Below, piece by piece: positions 8,626 to 20,499 of a stretch of DNA of 64,000 nucleotides. Under the pieces are notes generated by a model. That model was not told where the DNA came from. It did not search any database and saw only the letters and a program-made list of their open reading frames with translations. Origin of the DNA: Balaenoptera acutorostrata (lineage: Eukaryota > Chordata > Mammalia > Artiodactyla > Balaenopteridae). The stretch covers positions 41,263,036-41,327,035 of the forward strand of contig NC_080075.1 of assembly GCF_949987535.1 (NCBI RefSeq), given 5' to 3'. The position numbers and the translations under genes were made by a program. Numbering within the stretch: the stretch's first letter is position 1; every line of letters starts with the position of its first letter.

Positions 8626-11600
8626 GTAATGCAGGGGCGGGAAGTGGGCTGGGGCTAGGCCCCGGGGGGTGCAGCTGGAGGCTGGTCGGCGACCCCGCTG
8701 GTGAGGCGCGGGCTGGGAAACGCGCGCCCTGTCCAGATCCTCCCTACCGGTGAGCCTGGCCCACCACGTTCTCTGCGCTCCCACGGAAAATACTCAAAAC
8801 CAAGGCGTTGAAAAGTCTTTTAATTTTAACTAAAGAGATTGTTGTAAAAATTTCTTGGAGAGCATTTACGTTAGTCTGTTTCCAGAGAGTGAAAAGTACA
8901 GAACTTTACTCCTTATGCCCCAGCATCTGTTGGGAGTAGATATTTGCTTTTCTTTTTTTTCTTTTTCTTTTCAACTTGAGGAAAACTGTTCTATCCATAG
9001 AGGATAACCCATAAAACGCAAGTGAATCAGCTGTGCTGTCAGGTGTGTTTTGTTGTCATCTTGATGTCTTGGTTATTAGTGCATTTTAATACACTAAATG
9101 AGAGTGTATTAAACTCTCAACTCTTGTTGCAGAGCACAGTGTACATGAGAGATGATGTTTAAAACCAGCAAGAGTTCGCTGGGTAAATCAGACAGATATA
9201 GTTAAGCCTCCAGAGAAACAAATTACTGAGGTTCCAGTGTTTCCACACTGCTCTTAAGGGTGGGGTGAGACAGCTTTTTCACTGATCAGTGTCAAATGTG
9301 TTGTGACCACCTGTCTACCAGGTAGAGAGTCAAGTCTGCCATCTGCTCTATTCACTTAAAAGATGGGAACCTTGAATTTTAACTAGCAATCTGCAGACAT
9401 ACACCTCCTTAACCCCAGTTAAAGATTCTTAATACCATTTGTCCAAAGCTTCTCAGATTCAAAACATTGTGGTCTAGGGCTAATAGAAATTACTGGATAT
9501 TTTGGAATTCTAATCTCTTTAATCTACACTAAAACTGTTAATGAGAAAATCTGTAGCAACACCTTTTATGGGCAGTATTTTACCAACAGATAAACACTTG
9601 AGGTTATCCAGAGTAAGGCAGATGGAGACCCTGAACATGAACCAGGGTCAGTGACCTAGGACCAGATTGATTCATGATAAAGCTTCCCCTCAACACAAAT
9701 TTCAGGAGCCAACGAAGGAGGCAAACTGATGTTGGAAAAAGATTTGAATGGAGAAAAAGGATTTGGAGTCCCGGGTTAGGATCTGTTCATTTGCTAGTTG
9801 ATATTCAGAAGTAACTTCCTTCAATCTCAGTTTCCTTATCTGTAAAAGAACTATAATAACTGTCTTTCTTGTCTCACTGGGCTCTTATGAGAACCAAATG
9901 AGAGAGTATGTCATAGCTAAAGGACAGTTTGTATAAATTAGTAATAATAATAACTGCCAGTGGGACTGTTATTTGAACAACTCTCGCAAAGATTAAGTTC
10001 TGCTTTGGCTTGCTGTGGTGGAGGAAGCAGTCAGTTCTGTAGTCACAGGTATACTTCCAGAGTGCCCTGGTAAACTGCAGATTTGTATGAGAAACATCAC
10101 CTTAGGAGAGGTTAGTTTAATGAGCTAATTTCCAAGGGGCATGGTCCTACTGAAAAAAAAAAAAAAGGAAGCTAAGTTTGGAGTTTGACACTGTTTTGAG
10201 ACCACTGTACTTGAAGGATCCAAAAGCAAATCTGGATAAGCTGCCACTGTGGTAGGCCTGATGGTCAGAGGACATGGGGTTGGCAGACAAAGCACTGAAA
10301 AGCCAAGAAAGAGAGTGCAGGAGCCAAGCTTTGCCTTCTTCACAGTTTGGCTTGGTCTCCACCTTGGGTTTTTTATTTTTCTATTTATTTGTTTTATTTA
10401 TTTATTTATTTAGGCTGCATTGGGTCTTTGCTGTGGTGCGCGGGCTTCTCATTGTGGTGGCTTCTCTTGTTGCAGAGCACAGGCTCTAGGTGCGCGGGCT
10501 TCAGTAGTTGCAGCACGCGGGCTCAGTAGTTGTGGCACACGGGCTTAGTTGCTCCGCAGCATGTGGGATCTTCCTGGACCAGGGCTCGAACCCGTGTCCC
10601 TGCATTGGGAGCGCAGACTCTTAACCACTGCACCACCAGGGAAGTCCCTCCACCTTGGTTTTTTAAAGGTTAGTTTGTCTCAACTTCGTCATCTATAAGA
10701 TGGAGTAAACTCAGCTTACCAGAATCACCACACAAAATTGATTAGAGAACCAACTGTCACAGTAGGCCCCTTTAAGTCCTTTGGTTTGCCAAAGCAACCC
10801 CCCCCCCCGCCCCCGGCTCCATGCACACCCCTTGCAGGACTCCATGCCCATATAGGGCACTAAGTCATATTTCTTGAATCTAGCCTCAGTTGGAGATATC
10901 AGTTCATAGACCTTGCTATGGGGTTGATGATGACATGGGTAAAGCACTATTCTATAATTCACAGTTAAAATTTCACTGACTTTCCTAATGGGATGGCCTT
11001 CTCTTTTTCAACAAATATTGAGCATTTATTAAGTGCCAGTCACAGACTATTCAGTAGTGAATGAAGCAGACATAGCTTATGTCGTCACAATGCTTCCAAT
11101 TCTGATGGGGAAGTTAGACAATAAAAAATGAACTGTCAAATGATTATAAGACAGGAAATGTTGGGAAAGAAATGAACAGGTTACTATAATTTAAAAAAGA
11201 AATAGGAAGGAACCTATTTCAGTGAGTTAACATTTAAGCCAATGCCTGATGGATGAGAAAGAACAGCCATTTGAAGAGTGGGGGTGGGAAAAGCATTCCA
11301 GGCAGAGGGAGCAGCACATGCAGAGGCCCAAAGATAGGAAGAGAGAGAGTTTTGTGTGATTAAGGATCTGAAAGAAAGCCAATGGGACTGGAGAAGAGAG
11401 AGGGGGAGAGGGGAGGGGATGAGTTTGGAGAGGTAAGGAGGGCCTTGTAGACCAAGGTAAGGAGTTTAGTGTTTATTGCAGGTGCAGTGAGAGGTCCTTG
11501 AAGACTTCTAAGAGATCTGACATGTTCCTATTTACATTTTTTTTTCCTATTTACATTTTAAAACGATGACTCTGATGGCTTTGTGGAGAATGATTGGAGG

Positions 11601-12641
11601 GTTTGACAAAGAAAGGAGACTGGGTAGGAGGCTCTTGCAGTAATTCAGGTGCCAGAAGTGGTGGCTTGGACCTAGAGCCCAGGGGAGATGGCAAGAAGTG
11701 GACAGATTGCATAGGACTTAGATTAGATTGGATGTGAAAACCAAGGAAGAAGAAGTCAAGAATGCTCATTCCCACGTTTCTGGTTTGACCAGCTGCATAG
11801 AAGATAACGTCATTTACTGAATTGGGGGTAACTTGGGGAGGAATAGATTCAGGGGCTGAGTGGGAATCAAGGTTTCAGTTTTGAACATGGTAAATTTGAG
11901 ATACCTGTGAAACTACCAAGTGGAAAGATGTAGGAAGCAGTTGGGCCTATGAAACTGTAGTCCTGTTGGGTGTGGGATGGAGAATCTTCATCTGGGAGTT
12001 TTCAGCATTTTTGAAACACTGGATTAAGTCACTTAAGGGGAAAGTTCAGAGAAAGAAGAGAAGGGGCCTAGTATAGAACTCTTAAAACCCTTGACATTTA
12101 ACAGTCAGGTAGAGAAAAAGGGGGCAAAAGAGATTAAGACCAGCTACAGTGGTAGAAGAATTACTGCAGGGGTGTGGAAGTTTCCAATTCATTGGTTTCA
12201 ATGCTAAGGGAAAGGGGCAAATGCTGCTAAGAGAAGGACATTTCATCCCCGAAGCAGGAGGGAAGGAGCAAAGGGGCACAAAGGCAGGCAGTTTTGTAGA
12301 TGGGAAGATGAGGGAACTTCCCTCTGACGGGTTTTTTTTACTGAAGAAATAAAGAAATTATCATGGGCAGTTGGGATTCGGGGTGGGAGCGGGTAGAAGA
12401 GCAAGGGACAGGTAGGCAGGATCTCTGGGGCAGTGTGAGAGCCACTTCCAGAAGGAGCACGGGAGGTGCCAGGCAGACCAAGTAGCCATGAGAAATTGTT
12501 CATTTTTTAATTTAGTATTAATATTCACAAAACATTCTTTTTCTTTTTTTTTTAAGTTACATTTTAATTATAGAAGTAATACATGAACACATTCTCCTTT
12601 TAAAATTTCAAATGTTATATCGTGCTTGCTTTGGCAGCACG

Positions 12642-12677
<36 letters not shown>

Positions 12678-15600
12678 CGGCTCCTGTGCAAGGATGACAT
12701 GCGAATTCGTGAAGTGTTCCATATTTTTATAAAGATGTTTAAAAAAATGTTATAAATAAGGCTTAGGCCCTTTTAACACTTTTCCCCTCAAAATGAAAAT
12801 CTGGTTCCCCCCTCCCTCCTCATCAGTAGCCACTGTTTTGAAACTGATATATATTCTGGGCTTTTTCCTGTCTCCTGTGTACATAATATTTTAATATATG
12901 TTAGCATTTTATAGATACATATTGTTCTGCCACTTGCTTTTTTTCTCTTATGTACATTTCAATCTGCCTCATTCCTTACAAATCCATTTAATGCAAAAAA
13001 TTTTTTAAATAAAAATTCCATAATTGTAGATGATAGTAGATCGACTATAACACAAATAATTATGAGTGCTGATTACTAATGAAGCAATATGTGTTGGAAG
13101 GAGACGTCATCTAAATGGGTCAAGCCAATCTAGGGAAGATTATCCTCTAATCTAGTGGCTGCATGTACAACAACATTCCACAGAAAGCTCAACAATTAAA
13201 GGGAAAGGGTGCTATTTTAGGCTCTTGGAAAATAATGTCCTTGGCCTAGATTATTTGAACTACTAAATGTTTCCTTCTGTGTGGAGACAATTTAAGATGA
13301 AATTAGAGTTGGAAGTTGCTTATTAACCATTTATCTGTTTTGGGTAAAACACTGTGAGATCAGTTTATCCAAAAAGTTCAGGCTAGTGTTACCAGTATTA
13401 AGCTGAAATGGAATGGATACTGTGCAAAAGTCAGTGCATAAGTATAATTATCGTTTGCCGCATCTCTTCAGAAGCTACTCATCCTTCTGTATCTTTTTCA
13501 AACAGTTTTTCCAGGTTCAAATAAACTTCATCCTTTCTGTGAAAATGATTGTTATAAGGCCTTCTTTTAAGGAATGTTCTAAAAGAATGAATGGAGAGCA
13601 CGGGGATGCTTTTGCCTAAAAGCGAGTCTTTGGAATATCCACTCTGTTTCAATGGTAGTTTTTGGAAAATAAGCCCTTTCCTTAATACTCAGTAGGATAT
13701 CACTCTTGAGCAGCCAATATTTCTTTGATTCAGTCTTTATGAGGGAATACCTGTCCTCTTCCCTTGGGAGAAACTTAATATTGTTTTAGCTGGACATCCG
13801 CTCATCCAACAAATACTTATTGAGCATCTGCCATTGGCCAGGCACTTTTCTAGGCACTGGGGACACAACTGAACGAAGCACACAAACGCTTGCTTCTGTG
13901 ATGCTCACTTTTTGGTGGAGGCAGGCATCCAATACACAAATCAGCAGAGATCAGTTGGTGGTGAGTACTTATGAGAGAAAGCAGCAAAGGGAGGCTGGCA
14001 GTGAGTCAGGGGAGAGGCTGTAATTTCAAACAGGGTAGTCAATGAAGGCCTTGCTGAGAAGATGACATTTTGAGTGAAGGTCTGAAGGAGTGAGCAGGTG
14101 GGCTGTTCAGATATCTGGAGGCAGGGAGAGGGAACAGTAAGCCCTTGAGGTGATCTTGCTGATTCTGTGAGCTTCGGAAAAACTGCAAACTGGAATCAGC
14201 CGCTGCTGCTGGAATGAGCTCCTGCTGCCCGGACAAGGAACCCTGCTGGGGCGGTACAAGCGGATTAGCAGATGGAGAACTAACAGGAAGGAATAAGTCC
14301 CTGCTTTCTCCTCCAGCCTTGCAGTTTCCCTGTAGCCCCACTGTTAGCAGAGTCTAGCGGGAAGCAGCTGGCAAAGCGGAAATGTGGTTTGCAGAGTCTC
14401 AAGCCCAGCATCACATAGCACGGCTTTGGAGCTGAGACAACGGTTTAACACCTGACTCACATACTTTATGTATCGTAAAGCTGAAGTTCAAAAGGCTAGG
14501 GCCCACATCACATGGCTAAGAAGTGCGGAACCTAGGCATGAATGAGAATGCTGACACCACGTCTGTAATCTTTTCCCCACGCCAGGAGAACGCTCCAAAC
14601 TGAAAAGTTACTTAACTTTCATCCAACCCTTTCAGCTTTGAAGGGTTGTGAAGGGGCTGAAACCAGGTGACCCATGAGTGGTCAGGAGCCAGTGGTAGAC
14701 AAGAAACAGAAACCACCACCTGCTTGCCCTAACCTCCCTTTCCAGGCTTGCTTCCCAAAATGGCTTTATGCATTTTTACTTTCCTTTTAGCCTGCAGCTG
14801 TGTGCACGTTGCTTTCCACCATGCACCACCACCCCCATCCCCGCCATTTTTGGTAACATCATTTCCTTTGGAGTACCTGTTCCTTCTTTCCCCATATATA
14901 ATACTTTCTGTGATCCTCCAGATTCTTCCATTCGTTGACTCAGCCCAAATATCACCTTCTCTAGGAGGCCTTCCCTTATCTTCCCAACTCAAACCAAACC
15001 AAAGCTCCCTTCTTTTAAATACCCTTATCACTTTGTTGCTGAACTCAAGTTTGTGTGCCCAATGCACAGTGAAGCCAAACAAACCAAAATAGTGGAGTTT
15101 AGAGCAGAGAAAGGTTTATTGCAGCCCCAAGCAAGGAGGATAGGCAGCTTGTGCTCAAAAAGCCCAAACTCCCCTGATGGGGAAGAGTTTTTATAGGCAG
15201 AATTGGCGGGGAGGGCTGCAGGGTGTGTAACCTTCCTCTGATTGGTTGATGGGGAAGTAACAGGGTGGTGTTCCAGGAATCTCAGTCATCAGCCTTCTGG
15301 TTCCAGCCAGTCTGGGGTCCACGTACTTAGGCTCAGCCTAAAGTTACCATCCTCCACCTGGGTGGGGGTCTTAGTTCCTGTAGAAGAACTCAGAGATTCG
15401 TATCAGATTGTTATGTATATCCCTTGAGGAGGAACCAGGACCCTCCACTTTCCTCCACTACTGTTTCTTGACTGCTTTTCCTTTGTTTCTGCATTCCCTC
15501 ACTCCTCGAATTAGTAACTGTTTGAATCTGCCCTTTGAAATGGGGACACAGAAAGACTTCGGTGCTGAGGAGGACCCCACAGGGTTCTGCTCAGTTTCAA

Positions 15601-18600
15601 CTAGATCTTTGTATCTCTCATGACCACTGTCCATTTCACGTTAGTCCTCCTGTCACTGCTTATTTAGATGCTGGTGTTTGCCAACATTTCCATCCTCAGG
15701 TTCTTGCCTCTCATTGCCCACAGGCAGCCTTATCCACACCCAAGGCTGCACCTGCACTTCTGTGTGCATTGCTGGCTCCCATATCTCCATCTCCAGCCCA
15801 GCCTTCTTACCAGGTCTCCAGACCTATTTCCCCCCCTGTTTCCTGTACATTTGGCTGCCCTACTATCCTCTCACACTTCGTGTGTCTAAAACAGAGATTA
15901 GTTTCCTTTCCCTAAAATACTCTTCCTCCCTGTATTCCCTATATTAATGAATGGAAGCCCCGTCATCTACCTAGACATACAGCACAGCACTCCAAACAGA
16001 AACCTTTTCAATTTCTTGCCCACAGTCCAGGCTAAAAAACCCTCCTGCCCTTGGCAGGAGTGTGGTGTGTCTTTGGAGCCTAACAGACTTGGGATTGGAT
16101 CCCAGCTCTACTGCTTACTAGCTGTGTGACTGTAGGCAGGTCACCTAACTCCTCTGAGCCTCAGTTTCCTCACCGAGGACAGAGTACCTGCCAGTTGCAT
16201 CATCATGAAGTAACATGATGAATGTTCTAGCACTGTGCCTCAGTTTCTTTGTTTTTCACTGTTTCCCTGCTCTGGCAAACTTTGTTCTTATGCAGCCTTA
16301 TGTCTCCAGTCTGGCTCACCTCTGCAAATTTTGTCTCTTCTTTCCCCAGTCAGAATTATGTATTCCTTCTGTGAGTTCTCATGGTGTCTGTTAATGTAAC
16401 ATACATGGTCACTCATCTATCTACCTGCTCAGCTGGGAGCAACTCGTGGGCAGGAATCAAGAGTTCTGTCTCATTCAGAGTCTGCTATCAATTATTTATC
16501 TACATGTCCTGTCCTAAACTAGCTGGAAGCTTCTCGAAGGTGGAGTTTTCATCTGATTTGTATCTTTCAGCAGCTAGCTGAGTGCTGGGTGTCTCTAAAT
16601 ATTGAATGAATGAGGAAATTAACAAAGTACTTATTCCCACAGCTAAGAAGGTAATGGTGAAGAGCACATACAGGAACAGCAGAAGATATCAGAAAATTCT
16701 CTTAATTGAGTTGTATGACTCATAAAGCAATTCTCCAATTTATTTGGTAATAAATTTCTGCACACTTGTTCTACTGAAGGAAACTTGTTTTCCTTCATGT
16801 GTTTTCTCTAAGTTATCCCAAGTGGTAAAACACTGGCCTCCTGTACACCGTTTTTAGCCCATTAAAATATTATATCTATAAATATTATATACAACTGACT
16901 CTTCTGAATTTTCCTGTTGGGAGATGCTACTCAGATTTATTTTCTAGAGTCTTATCAGATTGGATCTCTAATTTTCCATGGCAAATATGCTTTTTCCATT
17001 TTGAGTCTATTTCAGGCAGTAAGCTAAATTTAAAGCCATGGTCAGCAGCCTTTTATGCATAGTATCATAAATAATTTCAGTTGTTTCTCACCTGAGAAAA
17101 TATAAACTTTTTATATATCTGGAGAATATGGGGTTTTACCTCTTTAGTTGCCTCAGTTAAAAGAGCTTTGAAAGGTATGCGAAAGGAGTGAGGGGAAAAG
17201 ATCAGTCATGCCCTTCTAGGCATGTATATAGAATACCCACCCCATGTGTTCTTGTTCTCTTGTCACCCCACAGTCCCCGTCACCATGGGAGCTACTGCTC
17301 TTGGTGCCCACGGGAGCGGCTATTCTGGAAGTCCCTCCCACCTCCTCCCAGGCCCTCCTACTCCCTCCTGAGGTACCCGCCCCGCCTCCCACACCGTCCC
17401 CCTGCGGACATCCTGGAGGGCTTTTCCCTGGCTCCTTGATGAGCCCCTGAGAACCTTGCTGCCTCCATTCCCGCATTCACCTGACTTTTCTGTTCCCTGC
17501 TCTTCTCTCCATTGGAACACCCACCCTTGGGGCCCACACTGCAGAGCCCAGCTGTGGGCTACGGTTGCTTGGTTTGCAGCCCGAGGAACTATGTTCTTCA
17601 TCTCAGGTAAACCTACACTCAGAAGGAGGCTTTTTTTTTTTTTTTTTGGGTGCCAGACTTTTTTTTTTTTAACACCTTTATTGGAGGATAATTGCTTTAC
17701 AATGGTGTGTTAGTTTCTGCGTTATAACAAAGTGAATCAGTTATACATACACATATGTTCCCATATCTCTTCCCTCTTGCGTCTCCCTCCCTCCCACCCT
17801 ACCTATACCACCCCTCTAGGTGATCACAAAGCACTGAGCTGATCTCCCTGTGCTATGCGGCTGCTTCCCACTAGCTATCTATTTTATGTTTGGTAGTGTA
17901 TATATGGTTACCCTTCCCCCTCCCCATATCCTCAAGTCCATTCTCTAGTAGGTCTGTGTCTTTATTCTGGTCTTGCCCCTAGGTTCCTCATGACCTTTTT
18001 TTTTTTTTTTCTTAGATTCCATGTATATGTGTTAGCATACGGTATTTGTTTTTCTATTTCTGACTTACTTCACTCTGTGTGACAGACTCTAACTCCATCC
18101 ACCTCACTACAAATACCTCCATTTCGTTTCTTTTTATGGCTGAGTAATATTCCATTGTATATATGTGCCACATCTTCTTTATCCATTCATATGTCGATGG
18201 ACACTTAGGTTGCTTCCATGTCCTGGCTATTGTAAATAGAGCTGCAATGAATATTTTGGTACATGACTCTTTTTGAATTATGGTTTTATCAGGGTATATG
18301 CCCAGTAGTGGGATTGCTGGGTCATATGGTAGCTCTATTTTTACTTTTTTAAGGAACCTCCATACTGTTCTCCATAGTGGCTGTATCAATTTACATTCCC
18401 ACCAACAGTGCAAGAGTGTTCCCTTTTCTCCACACCCTCTCCAGCATTTATTGTTTGTAGATTTTTTGATGATGGTCATTCTGACCGGTGTGAGATGATA
18501 TCTCATTGTAGTTTTGATTTGCATTTCTCTAATGATTAATGATGTTGAGCATCCTTTCATGTGTTTGTTGGCAATCTGTATATCTTCTTTGGAGAAATGT

Positions 18601-20456
18601 CTGTTTAGGTCTTCTGCCCATTTTTGGATTGGGTTGTTTGTTTTTTTCCATGTTGAGCTGCATGAGCTGCTTGTAAATTTTGGATATTAATCCTTTGTCA
18701 GTTGCTTCATTTGCAAATATTTCTCCCATTCTGAGGGTTGTCTTTTGGTCTTGTTTATGGTTTCCTTTGCTGTGCAAAGGCTTTTAAATTTCATTAGGTC
18801 CCATTTGTTTATTTGTGTTTTTATTTCCATTTCTCTAGGAGGTGGGTCAAAAAGGATCTTGCTGTGATTTATGTCATAGAGTGTTCTGCCTATGTTTTCC
18901 TCTAAGAGTTTGATATTGTCTGGCCTTACATTTAGGTCTTTAATCCATTTTGAGTTTATTTTTGTGTATGGTGTTAGGGAGTGTTCTAATTTCATACTTT
19001 TACATGTACCTGTCCAGTTTTCCCAGCACCACTTATTGAAGAGGCTGTCTTTTCTCCACTGTATACTCTTGCCTCCTTTATCAAAGATAAGGTGAACATA
19101 TGTGCATGGGTTTATCTCTGGGCTTTCTATCCTGTTCCATTGATCTATATTTCTGTTTTTGTGCCAGTACCATACTGTCATGATTACTGTAGCTTTGTAA
19201 TATAGTCTGAAGTCAGGGAGCCTGATTCCTCCAGCTCCATTTTTCTTTCTCAAGATTGCTTTGGCTATTCAGGGTCTTTTGTGTTTCCATACAAATTGTG
19301 AAATTTTTGTTCTAGTTCTGTGAAAAATACCAGTGGTAGTTTGATAGGGATTGCATTGAATCTGTAGATTGCTTTGGGTAGTAGAGTCATTTTCACAGTG
19401 TTGATTCTTCCAATCCAAGAACATGGTGTATCTCTCCATCTGTTTGTATCATCTTTAATTTCTTTCATCAGTGTCTTATAATTTTCTGCATACAGGCCTT
19501 TTGTTTCCTTAGGTAGCTTTATTCCTAAATATTTTATTCTTTTTGTTGCAGTGGTAAATGGGAGTGTTTCCTTAATTTCACTTTCAGATATTTCATCATT
19601 AGTGTATAGGAATGCTAGAGATTTCTGTGCATTAATTCTGTATCCTGATACTTTACCAAATTCATTGATTAGCTCTAGTAGTTTTCTGGTAGCATCTCTA
19701 GGATTCTCTATGTATAGTATCATGTCATCTGCAAACAGTGACAGCTTTACTTCTTCTTTTCTGATTTGGATTCCTTTTATTTCTTTTTCGTCTCTGATTG
19801 CTGTGGCTAAAACTTCCAAAACTATGTTGAATAATAGTGGTGAGAGTGGGCAACCGTGTCTTGTTCCTGATCTTAGTGGAAATGGTTTCAGTTTTTCACC
19901 ATTGAGGACGATGTTGGCTGTGGGTTTGTCATATATGGCCTTTATTATGTTGAGGAAAGTTCCCTCTATGCCTACTTTCTGCAGGGCTTTTATCATAAAT
20001 GGGTGTTGAATTTTGTTGAAAGCTTTCTCTGCATCTACTGAGATGATCATATGGTTTTTCTCCTTCAGTTTGTTAATATGGTGTATCACATTGATTGATT
20101 TGCGTATATTGAAGAATCCTTGCATTCCTGGGATAAACCCCACTTGATCATGGTGTATGATCCTTTTAATGTGCTGTTGGATTCTGTTTGCTAGTATTTT
20201 GTTGAGGATTTTTGCATCTATGTTCATCAGTGATATTGGCCTGTAGTTTTCTTTCTTTGTGGCATCTTTGTCTGGTTTTGGTATCAGGGTGATGGTGGCC
20301 TCGTAGAATGAGTTTGGGAGTGTTCCTCCCTCTGCTATATTTTGGAAGAGTTTGAGACAGATAGGTGTTAGCTCTTCTCTAAATGTTTGATAGAATTCGC
20401 CTGTGAAGCCATCTGGTCCTGAGCTTTTGTTTGTTGGAAGATTTTTTTTTTTAATT

Positions 20457-20499
<43 letters not shown>

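Larger units (their letters stand above)
8220..8760 (+). promoter_or_regulatory. FAM161A: CpG-rich promoter and first-exon region of FAM161A
   Basis: Dense in CG dinucleotides, unlike the AT-rich flanks, and covers the FAM161A start codon at 8410. There is no TATA box near the expected start. This is the usual pattern for a housekeeping-like CpG-island promoter. The exact transcription start is not visible. Confidence 0.75.

Noticed and set aside
8265..8753. 162-codon frame overlapping FAM161A exon 1
   Set aside because: An alternative frame through GC-rich repeats, with Gly-rich junk sequence. Frame 8410-8625 carries the conserved protein.
14729..15092. Overlapping frames of 114-117 codons on both strands
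   Set aside because: They run from unassigned sequence into L2 and LTR sequence. Frames on both strands at one place argue for chance.
17188..17619. C-rich block with open frames and a final 'catctcaggtaaac' as an extra FAM161A exon
   Set aside because: Exon 1 joins exon 2 in phase without it, and its peptides do not resemble FAM161A.
19551..20009. 152-codon plus-strand frame
   Set aside because: Antisense shadow of L1 ORF2.
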